Positions 54,359-63,787 are shown, counted from the stretch's first letter. The stretch is DNA of 64,000 nt from Hymenobacter wooponensis (GCF_004745865.1 NZ_SRKZ01000010.1:28229-92228); one strand, 5' to 3'. Notes: generated from the sequence alone by a model not told the origin. Numbers and translations: made by a program.

Positions 54359-55222
54359 CTACTCCTCAATATACACGCCCATGCGCCCCATCTGATAGTC
54401 GCGCATGGCCTCCATAATTTGAGAGGTAGTGTTCATTACATAAGGCCCCTGCTGCACCACAGGCTCATTTAAGGGCGGAGCACTAGCCAAGAGAACCAAC
54501 GACTCTGTTTCGGCGCGCAGGTGCAGACCGGTGCCTACAGAACTTAGTTGCACTTGGGTTTGGGCGGGCACAACAGTGCCGTTTACGGATACTTGGCCGC
54601 GCACTACATACAGCAGAATAGTATGCTCTGAGCTCACCTCAACTGCATAAGTTCCCAACGCAGCCAGCCGCACAAGGGCCAGCCGTAGGCCAGGTAATAA
54701 CGAGCGCACCGGCCCACGCACCCCTTCCCAGTGGCCGGCTATAGCCGTCAGCAGGCACCAGCCTCCATCTAGTTCCATTGTCGGCAGTGCCTCCGCGGGC
54801 AGATTCTGGTAACTAGGCTGCTCCATTTTGCGAGCGGCAGGCAGATTCACCCATAGTTGTAGCAGTTCTAGGGTGCCACCTTCCCGCCGAAACTCCCGGG
54901 TGGTATTTTCTGAGTGGATAATTCCCCGGGCGGCCGTCATCCACTGTACACCTCCGGCTCCTACCGTCCCTTTGTTGCCCCGGCTATCCTGGTGCATCAC
55001 TTCCCCGGCGAGCACCAGCGTTACGGTTTCAAAGCCCCGGTGCGGGTGCGGACCAAATGGCAGGCCCTGGTTGCCAGGCGGGAACTCCTCGGGCCCAATA
55101 TGATGAAGCAACAGAAACGGATCGAGCGCGGGTAACTTCTCAGAAGGCAAGGACTGTAGGATGGTCAGGTTCTCGGCTTGGTTAGGTGTGGCGGGCACTA
55201 ACTGAAGTACAGATCGAAGCAT
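54359..55222 (-). CDS. Pirin family protein (cupin)
   Basis: This 287-residue bicupin has the metal-binding residues of pirin in GLPFGPHPHRGFETVTLVLAGEVMHQDSRGN and AARGIIHSENTTRE (H-x-H, H and E-like positions). A second, weaker cupin follows (EVSSEHTILLYVVRGQVSVNGTVV). Pirins act as quercetinases or redox-sensitive metal proteins. I use the ATG at 55222 (MLRSVLQLVPA). It is divergent from the LLM flavin monooxygenase across a 263-base region holding AT-rich palindromic sequence. Confidence 0.9.
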   Translation of the reverse strand: MLRSVLQLVPATPNQAENLTILQSLPSEKLPALDPFLLLHHIGPEEFPPGNQGLPFGPHPHRGFETVTLVLAGEVMHQDSRGNKGTVGAGGVQWMTAARGIIHSENTTREFRREGGTLELLQLWVNLPAARKMEQPSYQNLPAEALPTMELDGGWCLLTAIAGHWEGVRGPVRSLLPGLRLALVRLAALGTYAVEVSSEHTILLYVVRGQVSVNGTVVPAQTQVQLSSVGTGLHLRAETESLVLLASAPPLNEPVVQQGPYVMNTTSQIMEAMRDYQMGRMGVYIEE

Positions 55223-55363
55223 GTTCCCTATACTGATCAAGCCTCAAAGCTGTTACTAGAACTGCTCGTCTGGTAGAATCGTCAAAGCCTACGCTCGTCT
55301 ACTGGGCCAGTAGCTCTTCGCCCGGAAACTCTATACGCCTCATCTAGCATGCCCACAACTCAA

Positions 55364-55397
55364 ATATATGTACATACATTATTTATCCGTACCTTTA
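55364..55397. promoter_or_regulatory. AT-rich palindromic site and -7 box between pirin and LLM genes
   Basis: ATATATGTACATACAT (55364-55379) is partly palindromic, of the kind bound by HxlR/MarR-type regulators. It is followed by TACCTTTA at 55390-55397, a likely -7 element for the LLM gene. The site may control both divergent genes. Inference by position. Confidence 0.35.
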
Positions 55398-55485
55398 CAT
55401 AGTCGATGCAAGAGTTACTCTTGCTCAGCTAACCACTATACTGCCCGCTAGCACTAGGCAGCCCCCTCTATAAAACCAGAACTGT

Positions 55486-56502
55486 ATGCAAATTGGAATA
55501 GATAGTTTCGCTGCTGCTCTTCAGAACAACGGCACTGCCCTTAGTGGCGCGGAAGCAATAAGCCAGTTGCTCGACCGCATTGAGCGAGCCGACCAGGTTG
55601 GGCTCGACGTGTTTGGCATCGGCGAGCATCACCGCGTGGAGTATCTCGACTCCGCTACGGCCGTTATTCTGGCCGCCGCCGCTGCCCGCACCAAACAGAT
55701 TCGCCTAACCAGTGCCGTGACCGTACTCAGCGCTGCTGATCCCGTGCGGGTATTTCAGGAGTTTGCTACCCTCGACCTCGTCTCGCAGGGCCGGGCTGAA
55801 ATGGTGGTAGGCCGGGGCTCATCCATCGAAGCCTTCCCCCTCTTTGGCTTCGACTTGGATGATTATGATGCGCTGTTCACTGAGAAATTGAATCTCCTGT
55901 TAACCATTCGCGACCAGGAGCGCGTGCATTGGAATGGCAAATTCCGGCCGGCTCTCACTGGGCAAGGCATCTACCCTAGGCCTATGCAACCCCAGCTCCC
56001 CATATGGCTTGGCGTGGGCGGCACGCCTCAATCCTTTGTTCGGGCTGGTATGCTGGGCTTACCGCTGATGGTGGCCATCATTGGCGGCGACACACACCGC
56101 TTCCGCCCTTTAATTGATTTGTACCGAAATGCCGGTAAGCAAGCTGGCTACTCGCCGGAGCAGCTGCAGGTAGGCCTCCACTCGCTGGGGTACGTGGCTG
56201 AAACCACGGAGCAAGCCTTAGAGGAATTCTACCCTGGCTATGCCCAAACCTTCAGCAGCCGAGCCCGCGAACGGGGTGGCGCCCCCGTCACGCGGGGTCA
56301 GTTTATGGCTCAGACGGGCCCATTGGGTGCCCTTTTGGTGGGCAGCCCGGAAGAAGTAGCAGCCAAGATTCTACGGCACAGCGAGGCACTGGGCGGTATC
56401 TCACGGGTTACGTTTCAGATGGATGTAGCCACTTTGCCTCACCAAAAACTGATGGAGTCTATCGAGCTTCTCGGCACCCGCGTGGCCCCCTTGATTCGCT
56501 AG
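55486..56502 (+). CDS. LLM class flavin-dependent oxidoreductase
   Basis: This 338-residue luciferase-like monooxygenase has the bacterial luciferase barrel: IDSFAAALQNNG at the N-terminus, LDVFGIGEHHRVEYLDSATAVILAAAAARTKQIRLTSAVTVLSAADPVRVFQEFATLDLVSQGRAEMVVGRGSS, and PQLPIWLGVGGTPQSFVRAG. These form FMN or reduced-flavin binding and the substrate entrance. The family acts with reduced FMN from a partner reductase on unknown substrates. It starts at the ATG at 55486 after the regulatory gap shared with pirin. Confidence 0.92.
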   Translation: MQIGIDSFAAALQNNGTALSGAEAISQLLDRIERADQVGLDVFGIGEHHRVEYLDSATAVILAAAAARTKQIRLTSAVTVLSAADPVRVFQEFATLDLVSQGRAEMVVGRGSSIEAFPLFGFDLDDYDALFTEKLNLLLTIRDQERVHWNGKFRPALTGQGIYPRPMQPQLPIWLGVGGTPQSFVRAGMLGLPLMVAIIGGDTHRFRPLIDLYRNAGKQAGYSPEQLQVGLHSLGYVAETTEQALEEFYPGYAQTFSSRARERGGAPVTRGQFMAQTGPLGALLVGSPEEVAAKILRHSEALGGISRVTFQMDVATLPHQKLMESIELLGTRVAPLIR

Positions 56503-56533
56503 ACCAGCCGACCCGCAGTTGCTTGCAACGGAC

Positions 56534-56597
56534 AGGCCTACAAAACACAGTCCCCGCATTATCAGTAGATAGTGCGGGGACTGTGTTTTGTAGGCCT
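56534..56597. repeat. Long hairpin with perfect 25-bp arms
   Basis: Arms at 56534-56558 (AGGCCTACAAAACACAGTCC...) and 56573-56597 enclose a 14-base loop. Both ends are the palindrome AGGCCT. Located 31 bases after the LLM stop and 21 bases before rpiA, it is likely a terminator-like or leader structure, although no T run follows. Confidence 0.85.
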
Positions 56598-56618
56598 CAT
56601 TCATCTTACCTGATTCAG

Positions 56619-57371
56619 ATGTTACCTCCTGCTTCCGCCTCCAATCAGCTAAATCAAGAAAAACAACTGGCTGCGGCCGCTGCTCTGCGCTGGGTGCGCG
56701 ACGGTATGATACTAGGCCTAGGCACCGGCAGCACTGCCGCCCACTTCATCACACTTCTCGGGGAAGCCGTCCGTAACGGGCAGCTACGGGTGCAGGCTAC
56801 AGCTACCTCCCAAGCCAGCGAAGCCCAGGCCCGTGAACTGGGCATTCCTTTGCTGGAGCCTCGGCGCGGCCTGCGGTTTGATTTAACTGTGGATGGAGCT
56901 GATGAACTGGACCCGCAGCTCCGGCTTATAAAAGGCGGCGGCGGTGCACTTCTACGGGAAAAAATACTTGCCACCGCCTCGGAGTATCTGCTTATCATCG
57001 CCGACTCTTCAAAGCTGGTACCTCAGCTAGGCCAGTTTCCACTACCGCTAGAGGTAGTACCGTTTGCCCTACCGTGGGTGTTGGATGCCGTGGCCGAGTT
57101 AGGCGGGCCCCCAGTCTTACGCCATAATAGGCAGAATCCTCAAGAACCCGCTCGCTCTGACCAGGGCAATCTACTAGTAGACTGCCACTTCAACCAAATC
57201 TCTGATCCTGCCCAACTAGCCACGCAGCTACAAACAATTCCGGGCGTGGTAGAGCACGGCTTGTTCCTAGGCCTGGCTCGGGCGGCCCTGGTTACACAGG
57301 GGGAGCAGGTCATGGTAGCTAGGCCTGGCATTGGGCCGGTACCCGCCACTGGCTTTGCAGAACTCCCCTAG
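56619..57371 (+). CDS. rpiA: Ribose-5-phosphate isomerase A
   Basis: This 250-residue enzyme interconverts ribose 5-phosphate and ribulose 5-phosphate in the pentose phosphate pathway. The family motifs are GMILGLGTGSTAAHFI (phosphate site), FDLTVDGADELDP (catalytic Asp) and LIKGGGGALLREKILA (catalytic Glu/Lys). The ATG at 56619 is preferred; the frame also extends upstream through the hairpin but without family match. It is convergent with pgl, with just three bases between the stop codons. Confidence 0.96.
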   Translation: MLPPASASNQLNQEKQLAAAAALRWVRDGMILGLGTGSTAAHFITLLGEAVRNGQLRVQATATSQASEAQARELGIPLLEPRRGLRFDLTVDGADELDPQLRLIKGGGGALLREKILATASEYLLIIADSSKLVPQLGQFPLPLEVVPFALPWVLDAVAELGGPPVLRHNRQNPQEPARSDQGNLLVDCHFNQISDPAQLATQLQTIPGVVEHGLFLGLARAALVTQGEQVMVARPGIGPVPATGFAELP

Positions 57372-57374
57372 GAG

Positions 57375-58139
57375 TTAGTCAGCGGTAGTTGCTCCCAACT
57401 GGCCTAGCTCGGCCGCGGCGGCCTGATCCATAAACCAGTGAACATTGCCGCTGGTAGGAGCAATCAACTGCGCTGGATACTCTTCAATCTGCCGGTCCTC
57501 CGTCAAGACCCGCTTTACTGCCAGCGCCTTATCGCCCCCATATACCAAGAAAGCCACTGCCCGCGCCTGATTGATAAGGGGAGCAGTGAAGGTGATGCGG
57601 TAGGCCTGCTTTTCTTCTACAAACACAGCTTGTACGTTGGCTTCGGTAGTATGCAGCACGGGCGTATGGGGGAATAACGACGCCGTATGCGAGTTGTCGC
57701 CGAGGCCTAGCAGTACCAGATCGAACCGGGCTGTATAAGGGGCAAAAAACTGCTCAATGTCCTGGGTATACTGTTCTGCTGCCTGCTCCGGAGGCAGGGC
57801 CGTATTCACCGCAAATACTTGTTCCGGCTTAATGCCCAGCGGGTCTAGCAGTGCCGCCTTCGCCATGCCGTAGTTGCTCTCGGGGTCATCATGCGGAACA
57901 TTCCGCTCATCGCCGAAGAAGAAAGCGCCTTTCTCCCACGGCAATTGGTCGCGGTACGCCGCCGATGCCAGCAGTTCAAACAGCTTACGTGGCGAGTTGC
58001 CTCCGGAGAGGGCTACGCTGAACCGGTCTTGCGCGGCTACTGCCCGAAGGGCCGCATCCCGAAAAAATTCGGCCATTTGGCGCAGCACTTCCTCGCTAGA
58101 AGCAGCAATGTGGAGCTCTGGGAGGTTATTTTTTTCCAT
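57375..58139 (-). CDS. pgl: 6-phosphogluconolactonase
   Basis: This 254-residue enzyme opens 6-phosphogluconolactone to 6-phosphogluconate, the second step of the oxidative pentose phosphate pathway. It has RFSVALSGGNSPRKLFELL, KGAFFFGDERNVPHDDPESNYGMAK and DLVLLGLGDNSHTASLFPHTPVL, all typical of the DevB/Pgl family. I start it at the ATG at 58139, which overlaps the end of zwf by 14 bases, so the two are translationally coupled. The longer frame upstream lies within zwf in another frame and is not used. Confidence 0.95.
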   Translation of the reverse strand: MEKNNLPELHIAASSEEVLRQMAEFFRDAALRAVAAQDRFSVALSGGNSPRKLFELLASAAYRDQLPWEKGAFFFGDERNVPHDDPESNYGMAKAALLDPLGIKPEQVFAVNTALPPEQAAEQYTQDIEQFFAPYTARFDLVLLGLGDNSHTASLFPHTPVLHTTEANVQAVFVEEKQAYRITFTAPLINQARAVAFLVYGGDKALAVKRVLTEDRQIEEYPAQLIAPTSGNVHWFMDQAAAAELGQLGATTAD

Positions 58140-59640
58140 TGAGCGGGAGCGTAAACCAGTGGTACCCATCGCGGGCAATCAGGGCTTCGGCTACTTCTGG
58201 CCCCCATGAATCGGCGGAGTAGTTGGGGAAGCTCTGGCTGGCCCGCCCTTCCCAAGAGTTAAGGATGGGCATGATCAGGTCCCACGCCGCTTCAACCTGG
58301 TCACCACGCATAAACAGCGTCTGGTCGCCCAGCATGGTATCTAGCAAAAGCGTTTCGTAAGCCTCTGGTGCCTGGTTGGAGTAGGTGCCTTTGTAATCAA
58401 AGACCATGTCCACGGTGTTGAGCATCATGTCTAGACCAGGGCGCTTGGCCTGCACCTGCAGACGGATGCTCATTTCGGGCTGGATGCTGATGATGAGCCG
58501 GTTTTGCTGCCAGCTTTCTGCCGTTTCCGTTGGAAACACGCAGTGGGGCACATCCTTGAACTGCACCGTAATGCTGGAAGCCGAACGGTGCATGCGCTTG
58601 CCTGTGCGCAGGTAGAAAGGCACATTCTGCCAACGCCAGTTGTCCACGAAGAACTTCACGGCCGCAAACGTTTCGGTGTTAGAAGGTGGCTTCGACTCCA
58701 CTTCGTCGCGGTAGCCGGGCACTTTCTTGCCTTCCATCCAACCAGCCCCGTACTGTCCACGCACTGCCGACTCCCGCACTGTTTCGGGCGTAAACCGGCG
58801 CATAGCACGCAGTACATCTACTTTGCGGTTACGTACTTCATCGGCATTGAAATTCACGGGCGGCTCCATGGCCACTAGGCACAGCAGCTGCAACAGGTGG
58901 TTCTGAATCATGTCGCGCAGGGCGCCGGCCCCGTTGTAATAACCGCCCCGGTCTCCTACTCCCAGCTGCTCCGTCACGGAAATCTGCACGTGGTCGATGT
59001 AGTTGCGATTCCACAGGGGCTCGAACAGTGCATTGGCAAACCGGAATGCCATGATATTCTGCACGGTCTCCTTGCCCAAATAGTGGTCGATGCGGTAGAT
59101 CTGCTCCTCCGTGAAAATCTGGCCTAGCAGCTGGTTGAGCTCCTTCGCCGAATCCAGATCATGCCCAAAGGGCTTTTCAATCACGATGCGCGTACGCTTT
59201 GGGTCAGCCGACAGCTTGCTCTTCGCGATATTCTGGGCAATAACCGGAAAGAAGTCGGGAGCTACTGCCAGGTAGTAAATCACATTGGGCTGGCTGCCCC
59301 ATTCCTTCCCATAGTCTTGAATACGACGGGCAAATGGTTCGTAAGCCGCCGCGTCCTGCACATCGGCTGCCTGATACACTACATGGTTGGCAAATGCTTC
59401 CCAGGTATCAGGGTTTGCCTTACCGCTGCGCGAAAACTGATTAATTCCTTCCAGCAGTCGGTCCCGAAAGGCTTTGTCAGTCAGAGCGGTGCGACCGGTT
59501 CCGATGATGGCAAACTGCTCGGGCAGCCACCCATCCATGAACAAATGATACAGGGCGGGCGCCAGTTTACGCGCGTTTAGATCCCCAGTGCCGCCAAAGA
59601 TGACAAAAACAGTGGGCTGGATATTTTTATGGCTACTCAT
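58126..59640 (-). CDS. zwf: Glucose-6-phosphate 1-dehydrogenase
   Basis: This 504-residue enzyme oxidises glucose 6-phosphate to the lactone with NADP+. It has the nucleotide-binding start FVIFGGTGDLNARKLAPALY, the active-site EEQIYRIDHYLGKETVQNI (Asp-His pair and Lys) and PFYLRTGKRMHR. The C-terminal domain ends with the WFTLP region. It is the first gene of the pgl overlap and follows gnd across a 41-base gap, so the three lie in one probable transcript. Confidence 0.97.
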   Translation of the reverse strand: MSSHKNIQPTVFVIFGGTGDLNARKLAPALYHLFMDGWLPEQFAIIGTGRTALTDKAFRDRLLEGINQFSRSGKANPDTWEAFANHVVYQAADVQDAAAYEPFARRIQDYGKEWGSQPNVIYYLAVAPDFFPVIAQNIAKSKLSADPKRTRIVIEKPFGHDLDSAKELNQLLGQIFTEEQIYRIDHYLGKETVQNIMAFRFANALFEPLWNRNYIDHVQISVTEQLGVGDRGGYYNGAGALRDMIQNHLLQLLCLVAMEPPVNFNADEVRNRKVDVLRAMRRFTPETVRESAVRGQYGAGWMEGKKVPGYRDEVESKPPSNTETFAAVKFFVDNWRWQNVPFYLRTGKRMHRSASSITVQFKDVPHCVFPTETAESWQQNRLIISIQPEMSIRLQVQAKRPGLDMMLNTVDMVFDYKGTYSNQAPEAYETLLLDTMLGDQTLFMRGDQVEAAWDLIMPILNSWEGRASQSFPNYSADSWGPEVAEALIARDGYHWFTLPLNGKK

Positions 59641-59681
59641 GCCTATGACTTGCTTTACGAATACGAATGAGAGAAACTAGG

Positions 59682-61181
59682 CTACTTGTTCGGAATAACC
59701 GGCTGCTTCCCTTGGCTTTTCTCTTCTACCTGAGCGTCTTGCTTATTGGAAGCATCCTCGTGGTCTGGAGTCCATTGCGTGTGGAATACCCCTTCCTTGC
59801 CAATCAACTCATACGTGTGCGCTCCGAAATAATCGCGTTGCGCCTGAATCAGGTTGGAGGGCAACCGGCCACTGCGCAACGAATCAAAATACCCCACTGC
59901 CGATGCATAAGCCGGGATTCCTAGCCCAGCCGTAACCGCAGCAGCTACTACTGTCCGGGCACCTGTGGCAGCTTGACTTACTACCAACTGCACCTGCTTG
60001 TCGAGAAGTAAGTGCTCTAGGCCAGGTGCCTGCTGGAAGGCGGAATAAATATGGTTCAGGAATTCCGACCGAATAATGCAGCCCCCGCGCCAGATGCGGG
60101 CTATATCAGCTAGCTGTAGTTCATACCCATAATCCCGCGAGGCCTTCGCAAGCAACTGCATCCCCTGAGCATAGGTAATCGCCATGCTGAAATAAAACGC
60201 CTCTTCCAGACTTTGCAGGAAGGTATCAGTATCTACCTGCAAGGCTGCCGGTGCGGGAGTGTATAGATCAGCTAGCTGCTCACGTAGCGCCTTATACTTG
60301 GAAAGATCCCGCATCGAGACGGCCGCATCTATGGTTGGAATCGGCATCTCCAGCTCCATGGCAACTTGTGAGGTCCACTTGCCAGTGCCTTTTGAGCGAG
60401 CCTCATCTTTGATGTCGTCTAGCAGCAGATGGTCAGTGTTGGGTGCCTGGAAGCGGAAGATGTCTTTCGTGATGTCTAGCAAGAACGACTGCAGCCGTCC
60501 TTCATTCCAGCGTTCAAACACTTGGCCTATGGCTTCGTTGTTGAGGCCTAGGCCACGCTTCATTACGTCGTAGGTTTCCGCAATGAGCTGCATAAGACCA
60601 TATTCGATGCCATTGTGCACCATCTTTACAAAGTGCCCGGCGGCACCGGGGCCCATGTAGGCCACGCAGGGCTGGCCATCTACTTGCGCAGCAATGGCCT
60701 CAAACAAGGGCTGCAGGGTCTGATATGCATGCTTGTCACCGCCTGGCATCATGCTTGGACCAAAACGGGCTCCTTCTTCACCTCCCGATATACCCATTCC
60801 GAAGAAGTGAAAGCCAGCGGTTGAGAGAGCCTCAGCTCGGCGGGTAGTGTCGGTGAAATGCGAGTTACCACCGTCAATGATAATGTCGCCAGCGGCTAAC
60901 AGTGGCTTTAGCTCTTCAATTACGCTATCTACAATGGACCCCGCAGGCACCAGCATCATAATGGCCCGGGGAGTACTTAGGCTCTGCACAAATTGTGACA
61001 ACTCAGCAAAGCCCTTAACGGGTTTACCGGCGCCCTCCTCAGTTAGCAAGCTTAGCTTACTGGCGTCTTTGTCGTAACCGGCTACGGCTACCGAATGATC
61101 TGCCAGATTTAATAGCAGGTTGCGGCCCATGGTGCCCAGGCCAATCATGCCAAACGAGAATGTAGTCGGCGTTGCGTTCAT
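59682..61181 (-). CDS. gnd: 6-phosphogluconate dehydrogenase (decarboxylating)
   Basis: This 499-residue enzyme makes ribulose 5-phosphate, CO2 and NADPH. The nucleotide-binding GMIGLGTMGRNLLLNLAD is near the N-terminus, then IIDGGNSHFTDTTRRA and GISGGEEGARFGPSMMPGG, GHFVKMVHNGIEYGLMQLIAE (catalytic Lys), and the C-terminal GVFHTQW region. The length matches the long-chain form. It lies 70 bases from galT. Together with zwf, pgl and rpiA it completes the oxidative branch. Confidence 0.97.
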   Translation of the reverse strand: MNATPTTFSFGMIGLGTMGRNLLLNLADHSVAVAGYDKDASKLSLLTEEGAGKPVKGFAELSQFVQSLSTPRAIMMLVPAGSIVDSVIEELKPLLAAGDIIIDGGNSHFTDTTRRAEALSTAGFHFFGMGISGGEEGARFGPSMMPGGDKHAYQTLQPLFEAIAAQVDGQPCVAYMGPGAAGHFVKMVHNGIEYGLMQLIAETYDVMKRGLGLNNEAIGQVFERWNEGRLQSFLLDITKDIFRFQAPNTDHLLLDDIKDEARSKGTGKWTSQVAMELEMPIPTIDAAVSMRDLSKYKALREQLADLYTPAPAALQVDTDTFLQSLEEAFYFSMAITYAQGMQLLAKASRDYGYELQLADIARIWRGGCIIRSEFLNHIYSAFQQAPGLEHLLLDKQVQLVVSQAATGARTVVAAAVTAGLGIPAYASAVGYFDSLRSGRLPSNLIQAQRDYFGAHTYELIGKEGVFHTQWTPDHEDASNKQDAQVEEKSQGKQPVIPNK

Positions 61182-61251
61182 CAGATGTAGGTTTCAAGAC
61201 TAGGCCACAGCCCAGCAGCTGAATAGGAAAACGTGAATATACTGAGCGGCC

Positions 61252-62319
61252 TTATTGCGGCTGCGTGTTTTTGTAATGAATACTAGGCAGCTCCCGCAGG
61301 CGCTGGGCCGCTACTTCCGGCGTAATGTCGCGCTGAGGATTTGCAAGCAGCTCATAGCCTACCATAAACTTGCGGACCGTGGCGGAGCGGAGAAGTGGTG
61401 GGTAGAAGTGCATATGCAGGTGCCAGCTTTCGTGAGCCTCCCCATCAGTAGGGCGCTGGTGGAGGCCTGCCGAGTATGGGAACGACATCTGAAACAGGTT
61501 GTCGTAGCGAATGGTTAACTGCTGCAGCGCATCAGCCAGCGCATTCTTCTCCTCGTTCGTCAGTTGCGTGAGGTCCTGCACATGGCGGCGCGGTAAGAGT
61601 AGTGTTTCGAATGGCCAAACTGCCCAGTATGGCACTAGCACTACAAAGTGCTCATTCTGATACACCAAGCGCGTTTGCTCTTCCAGTTCAATGTCTAGGT
61701 AATCGGTAAGCAAACTGCGGCCATGCTCTGTCCAATAGGCCTGTTGGTGGACTGTTTCCCGAGCTGGGTCATCAGGCACAGTACGCTGAGCCCAGATTTG
61801 CCCGTGTGGATGCGGATTGCTGGCCCCCATCATGGAGCCTTTATTCTCGAAGATCTGTACGTAGTTGATATCTGGCCGTGACCCCAGCTCCTGGAACTGT
61901 GCTATCCATACATCTACCACTCCCCGAATTGCCGCTACCTCCATTTCTGGCAGCGTCAGGTCATGACGTGGGGAAAAACAAATTACCCGAGCAACCCCCG
62001 ATTCTGCTTCAGCACGAAGTAGTCCGCGGATATTCACGCTCCCTACTGGTACAGTAGCCTGCAAAGCAGCAAAATCATTGTCAAACACAAATGTGCTGGT
62101 GTACTTCGGGTTCTGCACCCCACCAGCGCGGCTATTCCCGGGGCATAGGTAACATGTAGGGTCGTAGGGCGGACGCTTTTCAACTTCCGGTTTTTCCTGT
62201 TGGCCTTGCCAAGGGCGCTTAGAGCGGTGTGGTGAGACTAATAGCCACTGCCCTAACAGCGGATTATAACGGCGGTGCGATTGTTCAGTTGGATCAAAGA
62301 GGCTAGGCGTATCTGACAT
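61252..62319 (-). CDS. galT: Galactose-1-phosphate uridylyltransferase
   Basis: This 355-residue enzyme exchanges UMP between UDP-glucose and galactose 1-phosphate. It has HRRYNPLLGQWLLVSPHRSKRPWQG (substrate region), CYLCPGN (zinc-binding CxxC), the catalytic NPHPHGQIWAQ (His-Pro-His), and HMHFYPPLLRSA near the end (HxH). The gene lies 13 bases from galK, so they are one unit of the Leloir pathway. The galE epimerase and mutarotase of the pathway are not in this window. Confidence 0.97.
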   Translation of the reverse strand: MSDTPSLFDPTEQSHRRYNPLLGQWLLVSPHRSKRPWQGQQEKPEVEKRPPYDPTCYLCPGNSRAGGVQNPKYTSTFVFDNDFAALQATVPVGSVNIRGLLRAEAESGVARVICFSPRHDLTLPEMEVAAIRGVVDVWIAQFQELGSRPDINYVQIFENKGSMMGASNPHPHGQIWAQRTVPDDPARETVHQQAYWTEHGRSLLTDYLDIELEEQTRLVYQNEHFVVLVPYWAVWPFETLLLPRRHVQDLTQLTNEEKNALADALQQLTIRYDNLFQMSFPYSAGLHQRPTDGEAHESWHLHMHFYPPLLRSATVRKFMVGYELLANPQRDITPEVAAQRLRELPSIHYKNTQPQ

Positions 62320-62332
62320 TGCGCTGTTTTAT

Positions 62333-63502
62333 CTAGGCTAGTGAATCAAGGTCAACAAGTGAAACGCCGTCTACTAGAACGGTATGATAAGTTTCTAGCG
62401 GTAAGCCTAGCTCCCGTTGGTAGGCCTCTTTCATAGCTTTTTCAAAAGCAGGCACGTGCTCAGGCGCCACCAAGTTGATAGTACATCCTCCAAAGCCGCC
62501 CCCCATCATGCGGGCACCAAAAACTCCTGGCAAGGATTGGGCAGCTTCGACTAATACATCTAGTTCACGACAACTGACCTCATACTCATCACGCAGACCA
62601 GCATGAGAAGCATACATTAATAGGCCTACAGCATCTAAATCTCCATTGTTCAACGCTTGCGTTGCAGCCTCTACTCGTTGGTTCTCCTCTACTACGTAGC
62701 GGCAACGTTTATATACCACCGGCCCTAGTTCATGACCAAGGGCTTGAAGTTGTGCCAACGTCACATCACGTAAGCTCGCAACTTCTGGATAGCGCTGTTT
62801 TAATATCGCTACGCCCTGTTCGCACTCATAGCGACGGGTATTGTATTCTGAACTAGCCAAGGAATGTTTTACACCCGAATTGCATAACACAATGTGGCTC
62901 GACGCAGTATCAAACGGAAAATAATCATAGACCAAGGAGCGGCAATCAAGACGAACTACGTGCCCTGCTTGCCCGAACAAACTGGCGAACTGATCCATAA
63001 GCCCTGTGCGCACGCCAGCATAAGCATGTTCAGCCCCTTGAGCTATCTGGGCTAATGTGAGCCGGTCTAGGCCACTCTTCAACAAATGATTTAGCGCGAA
63101 AGCAAGCCCACAACAAAGTGCAGCAGATGAAGAGAGCCCTGCGCCTAAAGGTATATCGCCGCCAAAAATGCAATCAAAGCCTGGCACTTGGAGACCTCGC
63201 TGCTGAAACTGTGCTATTACTCCTAATAGATAATTAGCCCATTGCTTCTCACCTACAGTAATTGATGAAAGCGTAATTGTTAACCTATCCTGCTGTTCAT
63301 CATACGCTATTAATCGCGCGTCTTGCCGCTGATTCAAAGCAATAGCGAAATAGACTGCTCGATTTATAGCTCCCGGCATGACGAACCCCAGATTATAATC
63401 CGTATGCTCACCAATTAGATTTACCCGCCCTGGGGCACGCACCAATAGAGGAGTGTGACCAAAATGGCGAATGAACTCAGCAGATAATAGTTCAGCATCC
63501 AT
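62333..63502 (-). CDS. galK: Galactokinase
   Basis: This 389-residue GHMP kinase phosphorylates galactose at C1. The N-terminal signature is APGRVNLIGEHTDYNLGFVMPGAI, the ATP-binding loop is IPLGAGLSSSAALCCGLAFAL, and the C-terminal motif is GARMMGGGFGGCTINLV. The catalytic Asp is in YAGVRTGLMDQFAS. It is probably the first gene of the galK-galT-gnd-zwf-pgl transcript, given same strand and short gaps, though the 70-base galT-gnd gap could hold a further promoter. Confidence 0.97.
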   Translation of the reverse strand: MDAELLSAEFIRHFGHTPLLVRAPGRVNLIGEHTDYNLGFVMPGAINRAVYFAIALNQRQDARLIAYDEQQDRLTITLSSITVGEKQWANYLLGVIAQFQQRGLQVPGFDCIFGGDIPLGAGLSSSAALCCGLAFALNHLLKSGLDRLTLAQIAQGAEHAYAGVRTGLMDQFASLFGQAGHVVRLDCRSLVYDYFPFDTASSHIVLCNSGVKHSLASSEYNTRRYECEQGVAILKQRYPEVASLRDVTLAQLQALGHELGPVVYKRCRYVVEENQRVEAATQALNNGDLDAVGLLMYASHAGLRDEYEVSCRELDVLVEAAQSLPGVFGARMMGGGFGGCTINLVAPEHVPAFEKAMKEAYQRELGLPLETYHTVLVDGVSLVDLDSLA

Positions 63503-63674
63503 AAGGGAGTTAAACTACACAATCGCTGTAAGGTTACTTTTATGAATGTTTCTGTAAAAAGTATTGCTGGTTATCACCGTCATCCCTCTATTGAGCTGGT
63601 GCAAACACTAGCTAGTGGCATTGGTTGATTTGCTTTGTTATCTGTGAATAGCAATTGGACACCGCTCTACACGC

Positions 63675-63708
63675 AAAAAGGCCGAGCGTAAAATGTGCTC
63701 GGCCTTTT
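63675..63708 (-). terminator. Probable terminator of the rRNA operon
   Basis: The stem AAAAGGCCGAGC/GCTCGGCCTTTT with a 9-base loop lies about 170 bases past the 3' end of the 5S gene in the minus direction. T-rich sequence follows on the minus strand. Confidence 0.75.
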
Positions 63709-63787
63709 CGTTCTTTATCTTCTTCCCATCTGCCCCTTGGCATCGGCAACCAATCAGGTAGCGAGGCAAGAAGGGCTGAAAACGCAA

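Noticed and set aside
63542..63628. A 28-codon frame from ATG at 63542
   Set aside because: Too short, no recognised pattern, and in the expected galK promoter region.
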